From the NCBI GenBank assembly GCA_949295025.1, contig CASFJK010000006.1, positions 19,398 to 83,397 of the forward strand: a stretch of 64,000 nucleotides of DNA, written 5' to 3'. The notes beneath the pieces are model-generated. The model was given only the letters and a program-made list of their open reading frames with translations, made no database searches and had not been told where the DNA came from. The stretch is from an uncultured Pseudomonadota bacterium. GTDB lineage: Bacteria; Pseudomonadota; Alphaproteobacteria; RF32; CAG-239. Position 1 is the first letter of the stretch. Every line of letters begins with the position of its first letter. Positions 1 through 7,916 of the stretch are shown piece after piece. The position numbers were made by a program, and so were the translations under genes.

Positions 1-51
1 CATCATAGACAAAGCGCACATACCAGCGCCGATATAAGCCATAGGTTCCAT
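1..51 (-). CDS. atpE: ATP synthase F0 subunit c, N-terminal fragment (runs off left edge)
   Basis: The minus strand opens an ATG at 51 and reads 17 codons to the window edge: MEPMAYIGAGMCALSMM. This resembles the start of the c-ring proteolipid, with the first glycine-rich transmembrane helix beginning at AYIGAG. A Shine-Dalgarno-like TGGAGAT lies just upstream. It follows atpB and atpI on the same strand, the usual alphaproteobacterial F0 order. The c subunit forms the proton-translocating rotor ring. Only the N-terminus is visible, so the call leans on the neighbours. Confidence 0.8.
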   Translation of the reverse strand, partial: MEPMAYIGAGMCALSMM

Positions 52-127
52 TTAATATCTCCATTTTTTAGAGCTGCAAAGCAGCTACTTCAAACCAACA
101 ACAAACATAATTATAACCGGCATACAT

Positions 128-850
128 TTAGTGTCCGTGAACAGCGTCACTCAAATAAATGCAGCTCAAAACTGTATAAATAAAAGCTTGCAACAGGGCA
201 ATAAAAATTTCAAATACCACAATGCAACTATTAAACAACACCGGCACAACACCGCCAACCCCCAAAACGAGAACAAATCCGGCAATAATCTTTAACATAA
301 TATGACCAACTGTCATATTTGCAACAAGACGGACTGTCAAACTAAAGGGTTTAGAAAGAAAAGAAATCATTTCAATCGGAACAATAAGCGGAGCCAATGC
401 TGCGGGAATTCCTCTTGGCATAAAGGTTCTCAAATACCCCCATTTCTTTTTACGAATACCAATACACACATTAAACAGCAACGCAATTAAAGATAAACCG
501 CCAACAGCTGCCACATGAGATGTAAATGTAAATGAATAAGGAAACAGACCTAGCAAATTACCAAAAGCAACAAACAAGAACATTGTAAAAATAAAAGGAA
601 AATATCGCAAAGCTTCCGTTCCGGCATTTTCTCTTAACAAATTTGAAATAAATTCATAAATTGCTTCCGGAACTGATTGCGACAAAGAAGGAACAATGGT
701 TCTTTTGCGCAAACAAACTGCAAACAACAAAGCAGAAACAACAACCGCCAACACCATAAACAAAGAAGAATTTGTAAATGAGATATCATATCCTCCGACC
801 TTAATCGGAATAATCGGTTGGATATTAAATTGTTCCATTGGGTTAGACAA
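128..850 (-). CDS. atpB: ATP synthase F0 subunit a
   Basis: This 240-residue integral membrane protein is the proton-channel stator subunit of F0. The diagnostic segment is TVRLVANMTVGH, with the essential arginine at about residue 174 facing the c ring. Hydrophobic helices are spread over residues 30-235, and the length is normal for the family. It lies 5 bp downstream of atpI and about 75 bp upstream of atpE, so the three are probably one transcript. Nothing is unusual about it. Confidence 0.97.
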   Translation of the reverse strand: MSNPMEQFNIQPIIPIKVGGYDISFTNSSLFMVLAVVVSALLFAVCLRKRTIVPSLSQSVPEAIYEFISNLLRENAGTEALRYFPFIFTMFLFVAFGNLLGLFPYSFTFTSHVAAVGGLSLIALLFNVCIGIRKKKWGYLRTFMPRGIPAALAPLIVPIEMISFLSKPFSLTVRLVANMTVGHIMLKIIAGFVLVLGVGGVVPVLFNSCIVVFEIFIALLQAFIYTVLSCIYLSDAVHGH

Positions 851-855
851 AGCTT

Positions 856-1161
856 TTACTCCTCACGTTGTTTTTCTTCGCTTTTCGCAAACCTATATAC
901 ATTCAGGACACCGGCAGCTCCACCCAAAAACAGGAAAACAATCAATAATAAAGGATTGGTCTCAAGCCAATCATCTAAAAAATAACCGATTGCTCCTCCG
1001 GCTAAAACTCCGGACAACATCTCCGTTCCAATCCGAAAACCGATTCTGGAAAAACGAGAAAAATCAGACTCATATTTAACACTATTTTTTTCTATGTGTT
1101 GTTTTTTAAGCCTTTCTATGCGTTCATCCAGTTTTTTCAAATTTTCAGGAAGTTCCTGCAT
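856..1161 (-). CDS. atpI: ATP synthase assembly protein I
   Basis: This 101-residue protein has a charged N-terminal helix (about residues 1-45, rich in Lys and Glu) followed by two hydrophobic segments: ISEMLSGVLAGGAIGYFLDDW-like, then LLLIVFLFLGGAAGV. This is the AtpI/AtpQ layout, a small helper for c-ring assembly or Mg2+ handling. Its place directly upstream of atpB supports the name. The sequence is poorly conserved in this family, so position carries much of the weight. Confidence 0.85.
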   Translation of the reverse strand: MQELPENLKKLDERIERLKKQHIEKNSVKYESDFSRFSRIGFRIGTEMLSGVLAGGAIGYFLDDWLETNPLLLIVFLFLGGAAGVLNVYRFAKSEEKQREE

Positions 1162-1212
1162 AATACCTAATCCTTAAAATATTACTGACATGGTTAAAGA
1201 AATGCTAATTTT

Positions 1213-1944
1213 TTACTTTTTATCATCAGGCATATATTTTTGAATAAGAGCATCAAAGGTTTCATAATCTGGTGCACCAAAAATAATTTCTCTTCCTTTT
1301 GTGCTTGAAATAACAAATGTCGGAGTTCCGCTAATGCCTAAATTAGCAATACCAAACTGACGAACCGCCATAATCTCTTCTGCCTTTTCTTTATCGGTCA
1401 AACATTTTTCGGCATCTTCTGCGCGCAAACCATTCAAATATGCATATTTTAAGAAAATTTCTTTTGGCTCTGAGCTTCTGCCCCATTCATTTTGTTTTTC
1501 AAACAACATATCAGCCACTCTAAAGAATTTGTTACCGGAAAAACAATGAGCCAACAAAGAAGCTTGCATAGAATTTTTATCTAAAGGAAAATCATCAAAA
1601 ACAAGACGAACCAATCCTTTATTAATATAATTTTCTTGAATTTTGGGCAGTGTTTTCAACTGAAACTGTGCGCAGTGATAACATCCGAAAGAAGAAAATT
1701 CATAAATTGTAACTTTAGCGCTATTGCTTCCAAGCTGAGGTCCCCATGGAATAAGTAAATTCGGCGCAATTTTTCCATCTGCGCCAACTTTTTCAGAAGC
1801 CTGAGCTTCATTGACCAAGACAATACTTCCGTCCGGATTCATTACATATCCTTTCAATGACATGTAAAAACCAAAAGCCAAGAAAAAAACAACCAAACCG
1901 GCAGCAATTGAACTACACTTTTTTATAAAATTTTCTAACTTCAT
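1213..1944 (-). CDS. DsbA-family thiol:disulfide oxidoreductase
   Basis: This 243-residue protein has an N-terminal hydrophobic anchor or uncleaved signal (about residues 11-30). A thioredoxin fold follows, with a CYHC redox motif at residues 88-91 and the cis-proline loop GISGTPTFV near residue 205. It should work in the periplasm, oxidising or isomerising protein disulfides. It belongs to the DSBA/thioredoxin_4 type common in alphaproteobacteria rather than being a close E. coli DsbA. The gene starts 6 bp after dciA ends, so the two are probably co-transcribed. Confidence 0.88.
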   Translation of the reverse strand: MKLENFIKKCSSIAAGLVVFFLAFGFYMSLKGYVMNPDGSIVLVNEAQASEKVGADGKIAPNLLIPWGPQLGSNSAKVTIYEFSSFGCYHCAQFQLKTLPKIQENYINKGLVRLVFDDFPLDKNSMQASLLAHCFSGNKFFRVADMLFEKQNEWGRSSEPKEIFLKYAYLNGLRAEDAEKCLTDKEKAEEIMAVRQFGIANLGISGTPTFVISSTKGREIIFGAPDYETFDALIQKYMPDDKK

Positions 1945-1950
1945 TTTATC

Positions 1951-2496
1951 CTACTTTTCTTTTTTGTGATTCTCTTTGAATATAGATTGACCTAACTTTA
2001 TTAAAATTTCTTTTAATTTTGAGCTTTTAACTTCTTCTGATAAAGATTTTATATAACAATTTTCATCATCAGACAAAACAATTTCTTTTTTTTCTTCAAC
2101 ATCATCGAAATCTTCAGGCAAAGAAATCACGCTATTTTGAACAATTTTTAAACCACAAACAGCATTGTAACCAAAATATGCATTTATCTTTTCTAAAATA
2201 TATTTTTCTCGATGAGCTATTTCTAAAGCAAAAGCACCGCTTGGCACTTGCAAGTGTAATATACCGTTATTTTTTTGATCCCGCTTAAAATCTATCTTTT
2301 GTGGAAAACTATAATTGGCCAATTCTTTACCAACAATTTTATCCCAATTTGTTAAAATACTAACTTCCACAAAACCTTTTTTGCCAAACAGCTGTTTTGT
2401 CAGCGGAGCCATTGTTTTAGACAGCGCTGTCAAATCTGCAGCAATACGAGCACTTTTTGGCGCCGGTTGCTTTATGTCAAAATCTTCATCACTCAT
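1951..2496 (-). CDS. DciA/DUF721 family protein, putative replicative helicase loader
   Basis: This is a 181-residue protein. The KH-like DUF721 core spans roughly residues 35-125 and includes the conserved VGKELANYSFPQKI and LHLQVPSGAFALEI segments. DciA proteins bind DnaB and help load it in bacteria that lack DnaC, and the alphaproteobacterial forms are often this length. The acidic C-terminal tail has no recognised domain. I use the internal ATG at 2496 rather than the TTG at 2505. It is divergent from fliO with about 100 bp between them and precedes a DsbA-like gene. Confidence 0.8.
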   Translation of the reverse strand: MSDEDFDIKQPAPKSARIAADLTALSKTMAPLTKQLFGKKGFVEVSILTNWDKIVGKELANYSFPQKIDFKRDQKNNGILHLQVPSGAFALEIAHREKYILEKINAYFGYNAVCGLKIVQNSVISLPEDFDDVEEKKEIVLSDDENCYIKSLSEEVKSSKLKEILIKLGQSIFKENHKKEK

Positions 2497-2598
2497 AAAA
2501 GTCAAGTTACCAACAAAATATCAACAAAGCAACAGCTGTTTGTTGCTTTGTTAAGATTCGTTGCTTATAATGCAAACAAATTAAAGTGAGGTTAAAAA

Positions 2599-2913
2599 AT
2601 GGATTTTATGTTGTTATTAAAAGCAATATTGTCACTATTGTTTGTTCTGGGTTTATTGCTCGTAACATTATGGGCAATAAAATACATGGAAATCAGCAGC
2701 AAATCCGGTAAATTTTTCAAAAAAATCAATATCAAAAACAGACTAGAAATTATTGAATTCAAGCGCATCGATAGTCGCAATTCGTTAGTCTTGGTCAGAT
2801 GTGATAACAAAGAACATTTATTGTTGATAGGTCCGTCTTCTCAAATTATTGAAACAGACATTCCAACAAAATCCAAAGAGAAAAAAGGCAAAAATCATGA
2901 CAAAGAAAATTAG
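2599..2913 (+). CDS. fliO: Flagellar biosynthesis protein FliO
   Basis: This 104-residue protein has a single N-terminal transmembrane helix (about residues 4-28) and a short basic cytoplasmic domain with LVLVRCDNKEHLLLIG. That pattern is typical of FliO (the 'LVLV..D..E.LLLIG' signature). FliO helps assemble the FliPQR export gate of the flagellar type III secretion apparatus. The ATG follows GTGAGG with good spacing. It overlaps fliP by 17 bp, which supports both calls. FliO sequences are weakly conserved, so the fliP neighbour matters. Confidence 0.85.
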   Translation: MDFMLLLKAILSLLFVLGLLLVTLWAIKYMEISSKSGKFFKKINIKNRLEIIEFKRIDSRNSLVLVRCDNKEHLLLIGPSSQIIETDIPTKSKEKKGKNHDKEN

Positions 2914-3637
2914 TTTAGCAATCGTTTTACTTTTTTGTATTTGCTGCCTTGCGGATTCGGCTTTTGCTCAGTCAATCAGTCTCAATGTAGGAGATTCTCC
3001 AACCACAGGTTCAACTACGGCCCGCATTTTTAATGTCATTATGATGATAACCGTACTATCGGTTGCACCATCCATTCTCATTATGATGACTTCTTTCACT
3101 CGTGTGGTGGTTGTTTTATCCATAACTAGAAGCGCTTTGGGCACCAACTCTACCCCGCCGAACATGGTTTTAATATCTCTCGCTTTATTTTTAAGTATGT
3201 TTATTATGGCTCCGACTTTTGAAAAAGCCTGGGATGAAGGATTGGAACCAATGTTTGAAGAAAAATTGGATACGATGGAAGGCCTAGAAAAAGCCTCAGT
3301 TCCATTTAAAGAATTTATGGTAAAAAACACCCGAGAAAAAGATTTGCTTCTTTTTCAAAACTTGAGCCAAGAAAAGCCACAAAAAATTGAAGAAACACCA
3401 TTAAAAGTCGCCATTCCGGCATTTATGATCAGTGAATTAAGACGAGCCTTTGAAATTGGCTTTTTAATCTATATTCCGTTTTTGATTATAGATATGGTCA
3501 TTGCCTCAATTCTCATGTCTATGGGTATGATGATGTTACCGCCAACAGTTTTAGCTATGCCATTCAAAATTATCTTTTTTGTGTTGATAGATGGCTGGTA
3601 TATGCTTGCCGGCTCACTCATCAATTCTTTCCATTAA
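2897..3637 (+). CDS. fliP: Flagellar type III secretion export gate protein FliP
   Basis: This 246-residue membrane protein begins with a cleavable signal peptide ending near SAFAQ (about residue 25), as is usual for FliP. The family signatures are visible: MMTSFTRVVVVLSITRSALG (about residues 70-90), the FMLISELRRAF-like segment (here FMISELRRAFEIGFLIYIPFL) and the C-terminal DGWYMLAGSL. I chose the ATG at 2897 because it gives the signal peptide directly; an upstream in-frame ATG lies inside fliO. FliP forms the core of the export gate with FliQ and FliR, which are not nearby. The organism probably makes flagella. Confidence 0.96.
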   Translation: MTKKISLAIVLLFCICCLADSAFAQSISLNVGDSPTTGSTTARIFNVIMMITVLSVAPSILIMMTSFTRVVVVLSITRSALGTNSTPPNMVLISLALFLSMFIMAPTFEKAWDEGLEPMFEEKLDTMEGLEKASVPFKEFMVKNTREKDLLLFQNLSQEKPQKIEETPLKVAIPAFMISELRRAFEIGFLIYIPFLIIDMVIASILMSMGMMMLPPTVLAMPFKIIFFVLIDGWYMLAGSLINSFH

Positions 3638-3643
3638 CAAAAA

Positions 3644-3670
3644 GCCATGTTAAAAAACATGGCTTTTTTT
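3644..3670 (+). terminator. Intrinsic terminator after fliP
   Basis: GCCATGT and ACATGGC form a 7-bp stem around an A-rich loop and are followed by seven T. It starts 6 bp after the fliP stop codon. Confidence 0.85.
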
Positions 3671-3676
3671 ATAAAA

Positions 3677-3715
3677 CTTTTTACCCGATAGCAACGCTCT
3701 AATCGCCCATTATAC
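3677..3715 (+). repeat. B-type palindromic element, 3' half only (locus 1)
   Basis: The segment from CTTTTTACCCGATAGCAACG to CGCCCATTATAC matches the 3' half of the complete B element at 59150-59257. The 5' half is missing, replaced by the fliP terminator region. An 18-bp spacer then leads into a complete A element. The partial copy shows that the A-next-to-B arrangement occurs here too. Confidence 0.7.
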
Positions 3716-3733
3716 GCGCTTTTCTAAAAAGAC

Positions 3734-3842
3734 GGAGAATGCGATAAGTAGAGTGATTTTAGGAGCAAGAAAAATCCTAGTGTACAAAAAGGTACATGGA
3801 TTTTTCGAGACGACGCTAAATTGCTCTAATTCCCCATTATAC
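3734..3842 (+). repeat. A-type palindromic element, complete (locus 1)
   Basis: This 109-bp imperfect palindrome starts GGAGAATG and ends CCCATTATAC. Its inner hairpin has arms GAAAAATCC and GGATTTTTC plus TGTAC and GTACA around a 6-nt loop. An outer stem pairs TAGAGTGATTT with AAATTGCTCTA. The flanks AAAAGAC (left) and GTCTTTT (right) extend the inverted repeat and match the 3' end of pheA. The right end, 3826-3842, encodes the last residues of PheA and its stop. Confidence 0.85.
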
Positions 3843-4677
3843 GTCTTTTCATATGAGCCGGATATGTTCCTAAAATATGCACATATTCTGCAAAAAAGTT
3901 AAGCTCGGCCAGTGCATTTTGAAAAGACTTTTGCGCAGGATGAGCTTCTGCTTCCAAATAGAATTGCGCTGAAACAAATCTACCGTCGAGCAGATAGCTT
4001 TCCAATTTTGTAATATTAATACCATTAGTCGCAAAACCACCAAGAGCTTTGTAAAGAGCTGCCGGAATATTTTTTGTCTTGAAAATAAAAGAAGTGATAA
4101 AATCGCCACCATCATCTTCAGGAATAATATCCTCGCGAGACATAATCAAAAAGCGGGTAGTATTATTTGATGCATTTTCAATATTTGAGGCTAAAATATC
4201 CAAGCCATAGATTTGACCTGCAAGCTTGGAAGCGATTGCCGCCATTGTTTTATCTTGAGCTTTGGCCACATCATCACAAGATTTTGCCGTATCAATACGA
4301 GCAACCGGTGTAATATGATGACTTTTAACAAATTCAGAACACTGAGCCAATGCTTGCGGGTGAGAAGACACGGTTTTAATATCTTCAAGCTTTGCCCCTT
4401 TCACACCCAAAAGTTGGTGTTCAATTCGCAAGAAATACTCACCTACAATATGCAATCCGGTTTTAGGAAGCAAAAAATGCACGTCAGAAACGCGACCGGC
4501 ATTAGAGTTCTCTACCGGAATCATTGCAAAATCAGCATTGCCATTCTGCACCATATCCATGGCCAGCTCAAAAGTTTCACAAGCAATATATTCTTGATTA
4601 GGATAAACATTCATTGCGGCAATATTCGAATAAGCACCAGCCACACCTTGATAAGCAATTTTTAATTTATGTTCCAT
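3826..4677 (-). CDS. pheA: Prephenate dehydratase
   Basis: This 283-residue monofunctional enzyme converts prephenate to phenylpyruvate in phenylalanine synthesis. The catalytic domain spans about residues 5-180, with YQGVAGAYSN near the start, the substrate motif VENSNAGRVSDVHFLLP, and the TRF triplet near residue 170. A regulatory ACT domain (about residues 190-275) includes GINITKLES. No chorismate mutase domain is fused. The final codons RIMGN and the TAG stop are read from an A-type palindromic element, so the C-terminus looks recently reshaped. kdsB lies just upstream on the same strand, a common alphaproteobacterial pairing. Confidence 0.95.
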   Translation of the reverse strand: MEHKLKIAYQGVAGAYSNIAAMNVYPNQEYIACETFELAMDMVQNGNADFAMIPVENSNAGRVSDVHFLLPKTGLHIVGEYFLRIEHQLLGVKGAKLEDIKTVSSHPQALAQCSEFVKSHHITPVARIDTAKSCDDVAKAQDKTMAAIASKLAGQIYGLDILASNIENASNNTTRFLIMSREDIIPEDDGGDFITSFIFKTKNIPAALYKALGGFATNGINITKLESYLLDGRFVSAQFYLEAEAHPAQKSFQNALAELNFFAEYVHILGTYPAHMKRRIMGN

Positions 4678-4684
4678 TTTTCCA

Positions 4685-4716
4685 TAAAAAAAGGCATCGC
4701 CAAAAGCGACGCCTTT
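4685..4716 (-). terminator. Terminator-like hairpin between kdsB and pheA
   Basis: On the minus strand AAGGCGTCGC pairs with GCGATGCCTT around a short loop and is followed by seven T. It ends 8 bp before the pheA ATG, so it may reduce read-through from kdsB into pheA rather than end an operon cleanly. Confidence 0.75.
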
Positions 4717-4731
4717 CCTTTCAATGATTAA

Positions 4732-5505
4732 TTATTTAATATATTTCAAAGCTTCGGTCAACTCTTCCGGAGTATTAATATCTGCAGGAGCTTTATCGTT
4801 CAAAGTAATATGATCAACCACTTTAGCACGAATGGTCATACCATTTTCCAAAGCTCTGAGTTGTTCCAAAGACTCTCTTTCTTCCAACACACCAACCGGC
4901 AAGTCTACAAACTTCTTCAAAGAAGATGCTTTATAAACATAAATACCAATATGGTGATACAAATCATGATTTTTGCATTTTGCTGGGTCTCTGGTATATG
5001 GAGCCAAAGCACGTGTAAATGTCAAGCAACGTCCTTCTTTTTCTCCTTCACGCAAACCCATCACAATTTTAACATTAGTCGGGTTTTCAGCATCTTTTTC
5101 AGATTTGAAAACAGAACCGCATGTTGCAATATCACAATCTGTTTTTTCGACTAAGTCAATCAACTCATTGTTAACGGCAGGATCAACGTTCAGACCATCA
5201 CCTTGGAAGTTAACAACGATATCATACTTGTCCCCTTTAGGGTCAAGTTCTTTCAACGCAGCCGCAATACGATCTGTTCCTGAAGGAAGTTTCGGATCTG
5301 TTAAGATTGCTTTTGCGCCAAATTTTTTACATTCATCAACAATAGCCTGATCACCTGCGGCAACAACCACATCTCCGGGCACTGTCTTTTTTACATTTTC
5401 ATAAACACGCTGAATCAAAGTCTTGCCATTAATATCAATCAAAGGTTTATTTGGCAAGCGGGTTGAAGCCATACGTGTAGGAATTAATGTAATCACTTTA
5501 GGCAT
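4732..5505 (-). CDS. kdsB: 3-deoxy-manno-octulosonate cytidylyltransferase
   Basis: This 257-residue enzyme activates KDO with CTP (KDO + CTP gives CMP-KDO + PPi) for lipid A inner core synthesis. The N-terminal nucleotide-binding signature is clear (IPTRMASTRLPNKPL, about residues 8-22). It is followed by the LPSGTDRIAAAL segment and by NFQGDGLNVD, matching the family's 'NVQGDEP' metal site but with GL in place of EP. The length is normal. It indicates an LPS-type outer membrane. It is transcribed toward pheA. Confidence 0.93.
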   Translation of the reverse strand: MPKVITLIPTRMASTRLPNKPLIDINGKTLIQRVYENVKKTVPGDVVVAAGDQAIVDECKKFGAKAILTDPKLPSGTDRIAAALKELDPKGDKYDIVVNFQGDGLNVDPAVNNELIDLVEKTDCDIATCGSVFKSEKDAENPTNVKIVMGLREGEKEGRCLTFTRALAPYTRDPAKCKNHDLYHHIGIYVYKASSLKKFVDLPVGVLEERESLEQLRALENGMTIRAKVVDHITLNDKAPADINTPEELTEALKYIK

Positions 5506-5585
5506 AACATATTCCCCATTAAATTAAACTTGCAACCAAGTCGAGTCTATATTATAAATATTCCAAAAAGTAAAGAGGAAAAATT

Positions 5586-6680
5586 ATGAAAGTGGATATT
5601 TTTGACTTTAATTTAGACAAAAGTCTAATTGCAAATAAGCCTGCAGAGCCCAGAGATACTTGCAAACTGCTAGATTTGACGGAAGAAGACAAAATCTCTG
5701 ATCGAGTGTTTACCGAGCTGCCGGATTTACTTGAAGAAGGAGATTGTCTGGTTTTCAACGACACAAAAGTCATTCCTGCAAAGCTCTACGGGAAACATGG
5801 CTTAGCAGAAGTACAAGTAACATTATATCGTCCCGTAGATGGAATTAATTGGTGGGCATTTGTAAAAAATGCAAAAAGATTAAAAGAAAATGATGTCATC
5901 ACTTTCTATACCGCAGGAATTGAGCCTGAAAAATCTGATTTCACCGCAATCGTCATTGAAAAAAACGGCGAAGAAGGCATTCTTTTGCAATTCACTTGCG
6001 AACCTTCACAACTTGGTCATTTGTTAGAAAAATACGGTTCCATGCCCCTACCACCGTATATAAAAAGAGAAAAACCCGTCATGGGTGGTGAAGATGGCAT
6101 CTGGGATAAATATAATGATAAAGAAAACTATCAAACCATTTATGCCAAACATGAAGGTGCGGTCGCAGCACCGACTGCCGGTCTTCACTTTACGCAACGT
6201 GTGTTTGATGCTTTAGATAAAAAAGGTGTGAAACGCGTTTTTTTAACGCTGCACGTTGGCGCCGGAACCTTTTTACCTGTTAAGGTAGAAGATACTGAAA
6301 ACCATAAAATGCATGCAGAATACGGTGTCATAACTCAAGATGTTTGCGACATAATCAATGAAACAAAAAAACAAGGCAAACGCGTAATTGCGGTTGGAAC
6401 CACGTCGCTCCGTTTGCTTGAAAGTGCAACCGACAATCAAGGTATCATCCATCCCTTTGCCGATGATACGGATATTTTCATTACGCCGGGATATAAATTT
6501 AAGATTTTGGATATGCTCATAACAAACTTTCACCTTCCGAAATCTACCTTGTTTATGTTGGTATGTGCCATTGCCGGAACCCAAAGGATGAAAGATGCTT
6601 ACCAACACGCCATGGATAAAAAATATCATTTTTATTCTTACGGAGATAGCTCAATTATCAAATGTGTAAACAAAATTTAA
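5586..6680 (+). CDS. queA: S-adenosylmethionine:tRNA ribosyltransferase-isomerase
   Basis: This 364-residue cytoplasmic enzyme transfers and isomerises the ribosyl group of SAM onto preQ1 in tRNA, giving epoxyqueuosine. The N-terminus has the family pattern DFNLDKSLIANKPAEPRDTCKLL, and GAVAAPTAGLHFT and LHVGAGTFLPV are strong QueA signatures (about residues 197-225). NFHLPKSTLFMLVCA sits near the C-terminus. Length and start are normal, with AGAGGAAAAATT upstream of the ATG. It is divergent from kdsB and followed by a separate GGDEF gene. Confidence 0.97.
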   Translation: MKVDIFDFNLDKSLIANKPAEPRDTCKLLDLTEEDKISDRVFTELPDLLEEGDCLVFNDTKVIPAKLYGKHGLAEVQVTLYRPVDGINWWAFVKNAKRLKENDVITFYTAGIEPEKSDFTAIVIEKNGEEGILLQFTCEPSQLGHLLEKYGSMPLPPYIKREKPVMGGEDGIWDKYNDKENYQTIYAKHEGAVAAPTAGLHFTQRVFDALDKKGVKRVFLTLHVGAGTFLPVKVEDTENHKMHAEYGVITQDVCDIINETKKQGKRVIAVGTTSLRLLESATDNQGIIHPFADDTDIFITPGYKFKILDMLITNFHLPKSTLFMLVCAIAGTQRMKDAYQHAMDKKYHFYSYGDSSIIKCVNKI

Positions 6681-6734
6681 ACGCATTAAAACTAAAATAG
6701 GAGTATCTTCAAAAAAATATATAAGGAGAGAAAC

Positions 6735-7910
6735 GTGAATAAAATTAACGCCTACATTGAACAATTTTTTCCGCTGATAAAAAATATCTTCATGCCGGCG
6801 TTATTATTCGCCCTCTCCTTAATTTGTTTTTATGCGCTGCATGAAATTTCTGTTTCTTCTTTAACAACACTGCACTGCTCATTTTATATCATCAGCTTCA
6901 TCAGTTTTATGATTTTGCTATATTTTAATCAACGCAAACCAGCCTTTTATATTTTGATGATGCTGCTGAGCTACATTTTAATCAACATTCTCAAAAACAA
7001 ATATAATCAAGATTATGCCACCACATCTTATTACATTAGTTTATGTTTTTTCTTGCCTTTGAACCTATTAGCTTTTTATTTTATTCCCGATAATCGCTTA
7101 TTATGCCGAACCAATGTGTTTTTATTGTTGGCAATATTCTTACAATTTTCTATCGGAGAAATTTTAGGACGTTATGATTTTCGTCTTAACTTAACTCTGT
7201 TTGACGGACATCTGGGCAACCTTAGTTCATTAGGTTTAATCTTCTTTATCATCACCTTAACCACCTTTTTCATCAAAGCATCAAAAGATGGTTTTATTAT
7301 GAACTATGCTCTGTTTTTTTGCAGCTTAAATCTTTTATTTGGCTTCATCTATTCAGACAATCCAACCGCATTAACAATCTTTTTCTGCTGTGCGGCATTG
7401 ACCTTGATGTTGGCTATAATTCACAGCATTTACTACAACACCTATAAAGATGCTCTTACCGGTCTTCCCAGCCGCAATTCATATATCATTCAATCAAACT
7501 CTTTTCCGCTTAAATATAGCATCGGCGTGGTCAGTATAGATAATTACAATAACATGAAAAATATCTTTGGTAAAAAAGATCGCGATATTTTAGTCCGCAT
7601 GATTGCAGGAAAAATCATTGAAGAGTTTGGCGAAGAACATTTATATCGCTATAGTGCCGACGAATTTATTTTGATTTTCAAAAACGAAAATAAGAACGAA
7701 AGCTTTGAACATCTGGAACAAATCCGTCGCGCCATTGCCTCTGCCGAATTTGTATTAAGCAATCGCCGCAAAAGTATCAAACTAACGGTTTCAACTTGTG
7801 TATCCGAAAAGAAACGTAGCGACGCAAATTCGATAGAAGTTTTGTATCGTATCCGCAAAACTTTGCAAAAAGCCAACGAATTCAGTCACAACATTTCATC
7901 AAAAGCTTAA
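6735..7910 (+). CDS. Membrane protein with degenerate GGDEF domain
   Basis: This 391-residue protein has about six or seven hydrophobic helices over residues 15-235, then a cytoplasmic GGDEF-type domain (about 240-390). The domain keeps DALTGLPSRNSY, typical of the start of the fold, but the signature loop reads YSADEF instead of GGDEF or GGEEF. That loop binds substrate GTP, so diguanylate cyclase activity may be lost or reduced; it could act as a nucleotide sensor. Start: GTG-free ATG/GTG context at 6735 preceded by AGGAGAGAAAC. The stop overlaps that of convergent lgt by 4 bp. Confidence 0.8.
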   Translation: MNKINAYIEQFFPLIKNIFMPALLFALSLICFYALHEISVSSLTTLHCSFYIISFISFMILLYFNQRKPAFYILMMLLSYILINILKNKYNQDYATTSYYISLCFFLPLNLLAFYFIPDNRLLCRTNVFLLLAIFLQFSIGEILGRYDFRLNLTLFDGHLGNLSSLGLIFFIITLTTFFIKASKDGFIMNYALFFCSLNLLFGFIYSDNPTALTIFFCCAALTLMLAIIHSIYYNTYKDALTGLPSRNSYIIQSNSFPLKYSIGVVSIDNYNNMKNIFGKKDRDILVRMIAGKIIEEFGEEHLYRYSADEFILIFKNENKNESFEHLEQIRRAIASAEFVLSNRRKSIKLTVSTCVSEKKRSDANSIEVLYRIRKTLQKANEFSHNISSKA

Positions 7911-7916
7911 GCTTTT
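7901..7916. terminator. Shared palindrome at convergent stops of the GGDEF gene and lgt
   Basis: AAAAGCTTAAGCTTTT is perfectly palindromic. Both stop codons (TAA on each strand) share the central TTAA. With TTAA as the loop it can form a 6-bp stem followed by T residues on both strands, so it may be a weak bidirectional terminator. Confidence 0.45.

Noticed and set aside
3835-3842. TATAAT in the element ends as -10 promoter boxes
   Set aside because: The sequence is a perfect -10, but none of the loci has a matching -35 at 16-18 bp, nor an extended -10, so the resemblance is probably a by-product of the palindrome ends.
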